Part shown: positions 1 through 4,942 of the stretch, piece after piece
How the letters are laid out: each line of letters begins with the position of its first letter
Position numbering within the stretch: position 1 is the first letter of the stretch
Origin: Desulfobacterales bacterium
Lineage (GTDB): Bacteria; Desulfobacterota; Desulfobacteria; Desulfobacterales; JAFDCJ01
DNA: 6,144 bases
Direction of reading: 5' to 3'
Assembly: GCA_029939875.1 (NCBI GenBank)
Contig: JAOZSC010000172.1
Span: 1-6,144 of the forward strand
Position numbers and translations under genes: made by a program
Notes under the pieces: generated by a model
Databases searched by the model: none
What the model was told of the DNA's origin: nothing
The model's input: only the letters and a program-made list of their open reading frames with translations

Positions 1-2
1 GA

Positions 3-122
3 CATGAACAGGCCGCTGCCATGATGGCCCATGCCTGGTCGATATACAACGGCAGGCCGGGAGTTTGCCTGGGTACCGCCTTTCGCCCTGGACATGGTGG
101 ACAAAGGAAAAGTCATGCTTGA
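3..122 (+). pseudogene. Truncated remnant of a thiamine-diphosphate (TPP)-dependent enzyme (acetolactate synthase/oxalyl-CoA decarboxylase-like superfamily)
   Basis: The frame starting at base 3 is open from the window edge and reads HEQAAAMMAHAW, then NGRPGVCLGT, then a tail unlike the family and a TGA at 120-122. HEQAA followed about 15 residues later by G-[KR]-P-G-V-C is the signature of the N-terminal pyrimidine-binding domain of TPP enzymes, and the Glu of HEQ is the cofactor-activating glutamate. Family members then continue with SGPG-x-x-N and about 450 more residues; here neither follows. From about base 78 the match is lost. A different frame (frame 1) ends in FALDMVDKGKVMLE and a TGA at 124-126, which could be the tail of the original protein or of another gene after a deletion. 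Only some 40 codons lie in the window, so a real, unusually short protein cannot be excluded. Bases 123-220 hold no further gene. Confidence 0.5.
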
Positions 123-137
123 ATGATCCGTCATATC

Positions 138-167
138 TTGCTATATGATCTCAACATTTTTTCTAAA
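138..167 (+). promoter_or_regulatory. Weak candidate promoter of the two-headed HTH gene
   Basis: TTGCTA (138-143) and TCTAAA (162-167) are separated by 18 bases, each matching 4 of 6 positions of the sigma70 consensus. They lie in a locally AT-rich stretch 54 bases before the start codon. The match is poor, so this is only the best candidate in the gap. The ribosome binding site AGGA at 211-214, 6 bases before the ATG, is clear. Confidence 0.25.
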
Positions 168-220
168 CAGACTGGCGAACCAGATCAAACGAATAATTTT
201 TTCAGGGGAAAGGAAAGAAG

Positions 221-676
221 ATGGCAAACGAAAGTCAACTTTTGACGACCAACAAATTTGCATCCCGGGCTGGAATAGCGTCCTCCAGGGTTTCAAAATT
301 AATTCGTGATGGCAAAATAAAGGCTGAAAAAAAATCGGGCAAGTGGATGATAAGCCCGGATGAATTAAACTCAAAAGCCCTCCTGGCGCTTTCAAAAAAG
401 GGGACCGCCGCGCCAAAGAAAAAAACGGCCAACGCTGCGGGTGGAACGAAAAAATCAGCATCTCCGGCAAAAGAGAAACCGGCGGTAAAAGCACCGGCCG
501 GCAGCAAAAAAGCTTATCCACTGACCGAATTTGTTGCCATGACCTACCTGACCGAAAAAGGGGTGCTGGCTTGGCTCAAACAGGGGCGTCTCAGCGGCCG
601 GCAGGATGATAAGGGACAGTGGCTGGTGGATGCCGCCAACCTTGAAGTCGCGGACATCAAGCGTCTGATTCGGTAA
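221..676 (+). CDS. Basic protein with two helix-turn-helix (excisionase/MerR-like) domains joined by a Lys/Ala/Pro-rich linker
   Basis: The product is 151 residues. Residues 7-53 look like an excisionase/MerR-type winged HTH: a helix with F13, the turn around AGIASS, the recognition-helix pattern V-x-K-L-I-R-D-G-K-I, then a wing ending in GKWMI (40-44) and a P-D-E-L cap. Residues 98-149 repeat this layout: L-T-E-F, V-L-A-W-L-K-Q-G-R-L, then GQWLV (132-136) and a closing helix. The two halves align without long gaps, suggesting an internal duplication. Residues 59-97 form a low-complexity linker with 12 Lys plus many Ala and Pro, like the tails of H1- or AlgP-like proteins. No membrane or catalytic motif is seen, so a cytoplasmic DNA-binding role is likely, either regulatory or architectural. 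The start is fixed by AGGA at 211-214. The gene stands alone and ends at the terminator at 758-792. The specific function is unknown. I do not recognise a named family for the full architecture; the HTH assignment is from pattern only. Confidence 0.85.
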   Translation: MANESQLLTTNKFASRAGIASSRVSKLIRDGKIKAEKKSGKWMISPDELNSKALLALSKKGTAAPKKKTANAAGGTKKSASPAKEKPAVKAPAGSKKAYPLTEFVAMTYLTEKGVLAWLKQGRLSGRQDDKGQWLVDAANLEVADIKRLIR

Positions 677-757
677 GGTCAGTTTGCTCCGGTTTTAACG
701 AAGAGGATTTGTCGGAAGCAAAACATGGAAAGCATGTTGGCCGACAATTATCAGGAT

Positions 758-792
758 AAAAAAAGGCAGCACCCACCGGGTGCTGCCTTTTT
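758..792 (+). terminator. Strong Rho-independent terminator, probably bidirectional
   Basis: GGCAGCACCC (765-774) pairs perfectly with GGGTGCTGCC (778-787) around an ACC loop, giving a 10-base-pair GC-rich stem. TTTTT (788-792) follows and a run of seven A (758-764) precedes it, so the same hairpin has a U-tract when read on the minus strand. It ends transcription of the HTH gene 81 bases after its stop. It could also stop transcripts leaving the minus-strand gene at 1086-1358. Confidence 0.92.
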
Positions 793-1085
793 AAAATTAC
801 GGCTTCCCGAAGTGCCGTTGTTTTCACTAAGCAGGCCTCGCATTTTTGAAGGATGGAAGCTCGACGGGAAAAGATGCACGCGCACCCGGGAGGCCATAAA
901 ACTATACCTCTTTAAAACTACAAGTAACGCAAAAAACATGCAACGTCTGGCGTAAGATTTTATTTTAATTGTATACAAGCAGTTATAGCAACTGCCCGCC
1001 ATATGCCCGGTGGTAATTAAGAATTTTTCTTCTTACCGATTGGGAAAAATTTTTCACAACCAGTGAGTTTTTCCACAAACCCCTG
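793..1085. other. Gene-free AT-rich spacer with small palindromes and two DnaA-box-like sites
   Basis: No reading frame here has a convincing ribosome binding site or family-like composition. Visible structure: the palindrome TTGTATACAA (969-978), directly followed by the inverted repeat GCAGTT/AACTGC (979-984 and 990-995, loop ATAGC); the palindrome GAAAAATTTTTC (1044-1055); and two same-strand matches to the relaxed DnaA-box consensus TTWTNCACA, at 1050-1058 (TTTTTCACA) and 1069-1077 (TTTTCCACA). None of the hairpins is followed by a U-tract on either strand, so I see no second terminator. The stretch is the 3' side of the minus-strand gene at 1086-1358. Confidence 0.4.
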
Positions 1086-1358
1086 TTAGGCAGTCCCCAT
1101 GTGAAACGCCATCCGCTGGCGCCACAGGTCGGGCTTCAGGATGCAGACATCAGCGCCCTCTTCACGGGTGGCCACAACCGTTCCGAATTCCTCCGGTGCC
1201 ATCTCGCCGCAGGCATCACCGGCCCAGCTTTTAAAATCCGGTTCCACAGCAATAAATGTTTCCATGAGTTTACCGTCCATCTCGACGCTGCAGTCCATAT
1301 CCGGCAGCACCACCCGGTCTTTATTCGTTTTACTATTATGGACATAATAAGCAATCAT
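1086..1358 (-). CDS. Uncharacterised 90-residue protein
   Basis: The product begins MIAYYVHNSKTNKDRVVLPD and is 90 residues long. I do not recognise a characterised family. It has no signal peptide or membrane segment, is rather acidic in the middle (DMDCSVEMDG, MAPEEFG, TREEGAD), and has three cysteines at 23, 50 and 72. Alternating hydrophobic stretches (RVVLP, ETFIAVEP, GTVVATRE, DVCILKP) suggest a small beta-rich cytoplasmic fold. The frame is open 9 codons further upstream (to 1385), but the start at 1358 is chosen because AAAGGAGG (1370-1363 on the minus strand) precedes that ATG by 4 bases. This strong site also argues against the overlapping plus-strand frames, which have none as good. 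It is divergent from the aminotransferase gene at 1631. No minus-strand promoter is obvious. Role unknown. Confidence 0.78.
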   Translation of the reverse strand: MIAYYVHNSKTNKDRVVLPDMDCSVEMDGKLMETFIAVEPDFKSWAGDACGEMAPEEFGTVVATREEGADVCILKPDLWRQRMAFHMGTA

Positions 1359-1362
1359 ATTT

Positions 1363-1370
1363 CCTCCTTT
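1363..1370 (-). promoter_or_regulatory. Ribosome binding site AAAGGAGG fixing the start of the 90-residue protein
   Basis: The minus-strand sequence AAAGGAGG is an almost complete anti-Shine-Dalgarno match lying 4 bases before the ATG at 1358. It decides in favour of that start over the in-frame upstream ATG at 1385. Confidence 0.8.
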
Positions 1371-1410
1371 GAACGGGTTTGTCAATCTCCGATTTTCCAG
1401 AAAAACAATG

Positions 1411-1440
1411 TTGACCCCTTGTGTTACCAGTTAATATAAA
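1411..1440 (+). promoter_or_regulatory. Sigma70-like promoter for the aminotransferase gene
   Basis: TTGACC (1411-1416) and TATAAA (1435-1440) are 18 bases apart; each matches 5 of 6 consensus positions. Transcription would start near 1447 and give a leader of about 185 bases before the ATG at 1631. It is the best promoter seen in the 272-base divergent intergenic region. Confidence 0.55.
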
Positions 1441-1475
1441 ACAGCTTCGCCCGGATTACGAGCAGTAATATAAAA
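1432..1475. repeat. Direct repeat of TAATATAAAA in the divergent intergenic region
   Basis: The 10-base sequence TAATATAAAA occurs exactly at 1432-1441 and 1466-1475, 34 bases apart. The first copy contains the proposed -10 box of the aminotransferase promoter. The second contains another TATAAA, but with only a poor -35 candidate upstream (TTCGCC). The pair could be tandem -10 elements or merely AT-rich sequence. Confidence 0.45.
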
Positions 1476-1548
1476 TTATTGCACCAGCCCGACAGTGCTA
1501 ACGGCCTGATTGCGGCTTGCTTTCGGCCTCCAAATATGTAAATAAATA

Positions 1549-1572
1549 TGCTGCCGGCTTCTGCAGGCAGCA
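1549..1572 (+). other. Stem-loop in the aminotransferase leader
   Basis: TGCTGCC (1549-1555) and GGCAGCA (1566-1572) form a perfect 7-base-pair stem with a 10-base loop, 58 bases before the start codon. No run of U follows on the plus strand, so it is not a normal terminator. It could shape the leader mRNA or be a protein site. No known riboswitch consensus is recognisable. Confidence 0.35.
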
Positions 1573-1630
1573 ATAATCTTTGCACAAGCGCAGCAACGCT
1601 AATTTTAATTTTAACGGGGAGGTCAGCAAA

Positions 1631-2800
1631 ATGCCCATTGCAAAACAAATCGGCCGGATGGTGGAAGCATCAGCCATGATCAAGGCCATGTTTGAAGAAG
1701 GCGCCCGGCTCAAGGCCGAACACGGAGCGCAAAACGTGTTTGATTTTTCGCTGGGAAACCCGGATGTGCCGCCGCCGGCGCAGTTCAAGCAGGTGCTCAA
1801 AGATCTGATCGACGACGATGAAGTGAACCACGGCTACACTCCCAATCCGGGGATTGCCGCCGTGCGGCAGGCCGTGGCCGACTACTTGAGCGCCGAGCAC
1901 GGAGTCCCGTTTTTAGCGGACGCCATCGTCATGACAGTTGGGGCGGCTGGCGCGCTCAACGACATTTTCAAAACCCTGCTGAATCCCGGCGAACAGATTC
2001 TGGTCACCGCCCCTTATTTTGTCGGCTATAACCAGTACGCGGTTATGGCCGGGGCGGTCCTTAAAAGCGCTCCGTCAACCGCCGATTTTCACCTGGACCC
2101 GGCCGCCATTGAAGCGGCGGTCACTGAAAAAACCCGGGTGATGCTGATCAACTCCCCCAACAACCCCACTGGGGCCGTTTATTCAAAAAGCGAATTGGAC
2201 GAACTGGGTGCCGTCCTGGAGCGGGCCAGCTATCGTTTCGGCCGACGAATTTACCTGGTTTCCGATGAGCCTTATCGTAAAATCGTCTATGAGGCAGAAG
2301 TCCCGTCAGTCTTTCAGTCCTACCCCCACACCATCGTCGTCAATTCGTACTCCAAGGAATTGTCGCTGGCCGGCGAACGCATCGGCTACCTGGCGGTCCA
2401 CCCGGACGCTGAAGATGCCGGCCTGATCGCAGGCACGGCAGGGTTTATCAACTCGATGCTGTGCGTCAATGCCCCGGCGATGATGCAGCGGGCCGTGGCC
2501 CGGCTGCAAGGGGTCACAGTAGATATTTCCATTTACCAGCGCCGCCGGGACATACTGTGCCGGGGGCTGGCCGATGCCGGTTACGAATTTACCGTGCCCC
2601 TGGGGGCCTTTTACCTGTTTGTCAAAAGCCCCCTGGCCGATGACATGGCCTTCGTAAACCTTCTCAAAGAAGAGCTGATCCTGGCGGTGCCGGGCGTCGG
2701 ATTCGGCGCACCGGGGTATTTCCGGCTGTCTTATGCCGTCCCGGATGCCACCATCAGCGGATCGTTAGAGGGATTCAAGCGGACCCGCAAGAAGGTATAG
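1631..2800 (+). CDS. Pyridoxal-phosphate-dependent aminotransferase, class I/II (fold type I)
   Basis: The product is 389 residues, the usual length for aspartate-aminotransferase-like enzymes, which move an amino group between an amino acid and a 2-oxo acid using PLP in the cytoplasm. Visible motifs: the N-terminal FSLGNPD (39-45); GAAGAL (104-109), which holds the PLP phosphate; NSPNNPTG (174-181); SDEPY (211-215), where D212 contacts the pyridine nitrogen; SYSKELSLAGERIGY (239-253) with K242 as the Schiff-base lysine and R250 at the phosphate; and YFRLSYA (363-369) with R365 as the likely carboxylate-binding arginine. All key residues are present, so it should be active. Substrate specificity cannot be read from motifs, so I give no symbol. 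The frame extends upstream to a TTG at 1580, but GGGGAGG (1616-1622) 8 bases before the ATG fixes the start at 1631. It appears monocistronic, converging with the minus-strand reductase gene ending at 2907. Confidence 0.95.
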   Translation: MPIAKQIGRMVEASAMIKAMFEEGARLKAEHGAQNVFDFSLGNPDVPPPAQFKQVLKDLIDDDEVNHGYTPNPGIAAVRQAVADYLSAEHGVPFLADAIVMTVGAAGALNDIFKTLLNPGEQILVTAPYFVGYNQYAVMAGAVLKSAPSTADFHLDPAAIEAAVTEKTRVMLINSPNNPTGAVYSKSELDELGAVLERASYRFGRRIYLVSDEPYRKIVYEAEVPSVFQSYPHTIVVNSYSKELSLAGERIGYLAVHPDAEDAGLIAGTAGFINSMLCVNAPAMMQRAVARLQGVTVDISIYQRRRDILCRGLADAGYEFTVPLGAFYLFVKSPLADDMAFVNLLKEELILAVPGVGFGAPGYFRLSYAVPDATISGSLEGFKRTRKKV

Positions 2801-2906
2801 CGCGGTCAGATTATTTTCCGCGATCTTAAAGCAACGGCAAACGCAATCTCACAGAAGTCTTAAGACAGCGCATGCTGGTATAAAATCCGACCGCCCCAGC
2901 CTTCCT
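2801..2906. other. Convergent intergenic gap without a clear terminator
   Basis: This 106-base gap lies between two convergent genes. It contains CGCGG (2801-2805) pairing with CCGCG (2818-2822), the 10-base palindrome GTCTTAAGAC (2857-2866) and the inverted repeat CAGC-GCAT-GCTG (2866-2877). None is followed by a proper U-tract on either strand, so termination may be Rho-dependent or the two messages may overlap. Confidence 0.4.
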
Positions 2907-3953
2907 TTAGTCGGCATTCATTTTCAAAATCAATTTGCCTACTGTCGTGCCGGATTCCAGGGCGTGGTGGGCAGCGGCTACGTTTTCGAAGGCAAAAGGC
3001 TGCAGCGGCGGGGCTTTGATACGGCCTTCTTCAACCCAGCCGTTGAGCTGCTGCATGGATTCTTGCAGCAAATCCGCACGGTCAAACAGATAGGACAGGT
3101 TAAAGGCGATCAGGCTTTTGTTGTCATTGGTCATGTTGAGGGGGTTGAACCTGGGCACCCGACAATACTGAACGGCCAGTTTCAGGTAATTTGGAAAGCC
3201 GCCGCGCTTTGACAGCATGGAATGAAAACCGTAGGTGACGAGTTTGCCCATCGGCGCCAGGTATCGATAACTTTGTTTGAGGGTCGCCGGTCCGTTGCCG
3301 TCAAAAACCACATCAAATCCCTGGGGACATACGGCTTCAGCCCGGGCCCATAGATTCTCCCGGCTTTTATCGATCACCGCGTCAGCCCCATATTCAACAG
3401 CGGTCGTCACTTTGTGGCCGGCGCCCACCACGGCCACCATCCGGCAGCCGGCAATGCGACCCAATTGCAGCAGCGCGCCGCCGACCCCGCCGGCGGCCGA
3501 ATGGACCAGGATGTTCATGCCAGGCCGCAGCACCAGGTTGTGAAAAAGTCCATGATAGGCGGTGAGAAAAACCGCTGGAAAGGCCGCCCACTGGTCGGGG
3601 GTAAACTTCGAGCCGGCGGGGATGGCATACACCTGACGGGCGGGCACACAAAGATGGGACGCATAGGCCCCAAAGCGCGTCACCCCGAAAACGGCCGTCC
3701 CCGGGGCCAGGCCATCCACGTCCCGGCCGCAGTCGAGCAGTTTTCCTGAAAACTCAAAACCAGGAGTAATGGGCCAGCCCACGAACTCTTTGCCGGATTT
3801 ATAAAGTCCCAGGCGAATGAAGACATCGGCGAAGTTCACCCCGGCCGTTGAAACTTCAACCAGCACTTCATTGTCGTTCGGTGCCGGCAGTGAACATTCT
3901 TTCAACTGCAGCCGGCGGTAACCGCCGGGCCGCTCAATGATAATTTTTTTCAT
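2907..3953 (-). CDS. Zinc-independent MDR-superfamily NADPH oxidoreductase, VAT-1/quinone-oxidoreductase-like
   Basis: The product is 348 residues. The N-terminal GroES-like catalytic domain (about 1-125) shows AGVNFADVFIRLGLY (37-51) and PGFEFSG (64-70), the quinone oxidoreductase (QOR) pattern. A Rossmann domain follows with HSAAGGVGGALLQLG (151-165) as the nucleotide-binding loop, then GADAVID (189-195) and FDVVFDGNG (213-221). The segment NPLNMTNDNKSLIAFNLSYL (270-289) and the closing VGKLILK (338-344) resemble VAT-1-like members. The four-cysteine structural zinc site of alcohol dehydrogenases is absent, as expected for this branch. The likely reaction is NADPH-dependent reduction of a quinone or conjugated carbonyl in the cytoplasm; the substrate is unknown. 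The frame runs to a GTG at 3980 without a ribosome binding site. I prefer the ATG at 3953, which starts the family-like MKKIIIERPG, though its own site (AGCGAG) is weak. It lies 60 bases after the amidotransferase gene and is probably co-transcribed. Confidence 0.9.
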   Translation of the reverse strand: MKKIIIERPGGYRRLQLKECSLPAPNDNEVLVEVSTAGVNFADVFIRLGLYKSGKEFVGWPITPGFEFSGKLLDCGRDVDGLAPGTAVFGVTRFGAYASHLCVPARQVYAIPAGSKFTPDQWAAFPAVFLTAYHGLFHNLVLRPGMNILVHSAAGGVGGALLQLGRIAGCRMVAVVGAGHKVTTAVEYGADAVIDKSRENLWARAEAVCPQGFDVVFDGNGPATLKQSYRYLAPMGKLVTYGFHSMLSKRGGFPNYLKLAVQYCRVPRFNPLNMTNDNKSLIAFNLSYLFDRADLLQESMQQLNGWVEEGRIKAPPLQPFAFENVAAAHHALESGTTVGKLILKMNAD

Positions 3954-3979
3954 GGGTCTCGCTTTGGTTCTATCAGGCA

Positions 3980-3991
3980 CTGACGTGTCAG
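3980..3991. promoter_or_regulatory. Inverted repeat CTGAC-GT-GTCAG upstream of the VAT-1-like gene
   Basis: CTGAC (3980-3984) and GTCAG (3987-3991) form a compact dyad with a 2-base centre, typical in size of a dimeric repressor site. It sits 27 bases before the ATG at 3953 in the gap behind the amidotransferase gene. The regulatory role is inferred from position and symmetry only. Confidence 0.3.
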
Positions 3992-3996
3992 CCGTT

Positions 3997-4014
3997 AAAA
4001 GCCGGTGCGGTTTT
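3997..4014 (-). terminator. Weak terminator-like hairpin between the amidotransferase and reductase genes
   Basis: Read on the minus strand, AAAACCG-CAC-CGG-C-TTTT folds into a 7-base-pair stem with one bulged C, ending in four U. It begins at the last base of the amidotransferase stop codon. The stem is weak and the U-run short, so at most partial termination is expected, which would lower expression of the downstream reductase. Confidence 0.3.
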
Positions 4015-4712
4015 CAAACCGCGCCAGGCCGCGTCTCCTGAAAGGCTTTCATCAGTGCAATAATTCTTCCCGAGTCTTTGGGAAAATTTTCCGATGCGCT
4101 GAAAAATGATTTTTTCTCCGGAATTCCGTCCCCCTGAACCAGATCGAGAAATTTCAAGGCTTCCACAATACCCATTTCCAGGTGGGGCTGCAGGCCCCAG
4201 ACCGGTTTGTCCTTTAATTTGAATGCCAGGATCTCACAGGTGTCGGAACGGGCCAGCACTGTTGCTCGGTCCGGCGGCAAGTCGCAGACCTCATCGAAAT
4301 GAAATAAAAAACCGTGAATAGTCCGGCTGGATTTGCCGAGCAAAACATCATCGGTGATGATCTCGATATCCGGCCAGCCTATTTCCGGCGCCGACCTTCT
4401 TCTCACGGCCTGATGTCCGAACAGGGCCCGGGCGATGATCTGGTGGCCGAAGCAGCTTCCCAGGATCACGCTGCCCCGGGCAACGGCTTCGCGAATGAGT
4501 TCCATTTCGGCCTGCATCCAGTCACTGTTCTCCAGGACGCTGGCCGTGGAGCCGCTGATGAAAATATGGGAATATTCATCGGGATGTGCCGGCAGTTCAC
4601 CGGCGCAGACCCTGCATACATCAAAGGGCAGCAGCAAAATCGGCTGCCAGTAAAACAGCGGGTGATACAAATCGTCAGGGATTGAATTGTCCAGGAAAAG
4701 TAATTTGTCCAC
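4014..4712 (-). CDS. Stand-alone class I glutamine amidotransferase domain protein
   Basis: The product is 232 residues, the normal size for a free-standing class I (triad) GATase of the GMP-synthase-like type. The oxyanion-strand region HIFISGS (49-55) is followed by the nucleophile elbow GSCFGHQ (85-91) with catalytic C87. The second part of the active site is LQPHLEMG (174-181) with H177 and E179 completing the Cys-His-Glu triad. All catalytic residues are present, so glutamine hydrolysis or a related gamma-glutamyl activity is plausible. Such stand-alone proteins are often annotated only generically, and the ammonia acceptor or true substrate is unknown. Translation appears to start at GTG (4712-4710 on the minus strand), with AGG 8 bases upstream; MDKLLFLDNS is a normal beginning for the family. 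It is first in a minus-strand pair with the VAT-1-like reductase and has its own candidate promoter at 4752-4781. Confidence 0.9.
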   Translation of the reverse strand: MDKLLFLDNSIPDDLYHPLFYWQPILLLPFDVCRVCAGELPAHPDEYSHIFISGSTASVLENSDWMQAEMELIREAVARGSVILGSCFGHQIIARALFGHQAVRRRSAPEIGWPDIEIITDDVLLGKSSRTIHGFLFHFDEVCDLPPDRATVLARSDTCEILAFKLKDKPVWGLQPHLEMGIVEALKFLDLVQGDGIPEKKSFFSASENFPKDSGRIIALMKAFQETRPGAV

Positions 4713-4751
4713 GATTATCGCCTTGTTATTGAAGAATAAATCCGCAGCCTG

Positions 4752-4781
4752 TTTTTACCAGGAAATTTCAACATCCGTCAA
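4752..4781 (-). promoter_or_regulatory. Candidate sigma70-like promoter of the amidotransferase-reductase unit
   Basis: On the minus strand TTGACG (4781-4776) and TAAAAA (4757-4752) are 18 bases apart, matching 5 and 4 of 6 consensus positions. Transcription would start near 4745, giving a short leader of about 33 bases before the GTG start. Confidence 0.45.
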
Positions 4782-4792
4782 GCAGATAGAAA

Positions 4793-4862
4793 CCGGTGCA
4801 TTTGACAGAACACCCGGCGATACCTATTTTTAACTCACTGCCAACAGCGCAAGGCCGGTGCA
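4793..4862. repeat. Direct repeat CCGGTGCA flanking the curA-like promoter
   Basis: The same 8 bases occur at 4793-4800 and 4855-4862, 62 bases apart, close to six DNA turns. The first copy lies between the two divergent -35 boxes and the second just downstream of the predicted plus-strand start. A 7-base partial copy (CCGGTGC) is at 4002-4008, ahead of the VAT-1-like gene. This placement suits a shared regulator site but may be chance. Confidence 0.35.
4802..4830 (+). promoter_or_regulatory. Sigma70-like promoter of the curA-like gene
   Basis: A perfect TTGACA (4802-4807) and TATTTT (4825-4830, 4 of 6) are separated by the ideal 17 bases. Transcription would begin near 4837, leaving a leader of about 106 bases. 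The leader contains the near-palindrome TGCCC-T-GGGCA (4895-4905). Confidence 0.6.
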
Positions 4863-4942
4863 CGTCACCCCCCTGACCGTTGAACCTGCAATTTTGCCCT
4901 GGGCAGATTTGTACGGCTAAACAATAACCTTTGGAGAAAAAA

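Noticed and set aside
327..334. Run of eight A in the HTH gene as a possible slippage or frameshift site
   Set aside because: The frame is intact across the run and both HTH halves are in the same frame. No stimulatory structure is evident and the gene is Lys-rich anyway.
725..955. Plus-strand 76-residue reading frame
   Set aside because: It runs straight through the strong terminator hairpin at 758-792 and has no ribosome binding site or family-like composition.
1044..1077. Chromosomal replication origin
   Set aside because: Only two relaxed DnaA-box matches, and no dnaA, dnaN, gidA or parAB nearby; too little to call an origin.
1101..1439. Plus-strand frame overlapping the 90-residue minus-strand gene
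   Set aside because: No comparable Shine-Dalgarno; the opposite strand has AAAGGAGG at the right place and a more natural protein, so this is a shadow frame.
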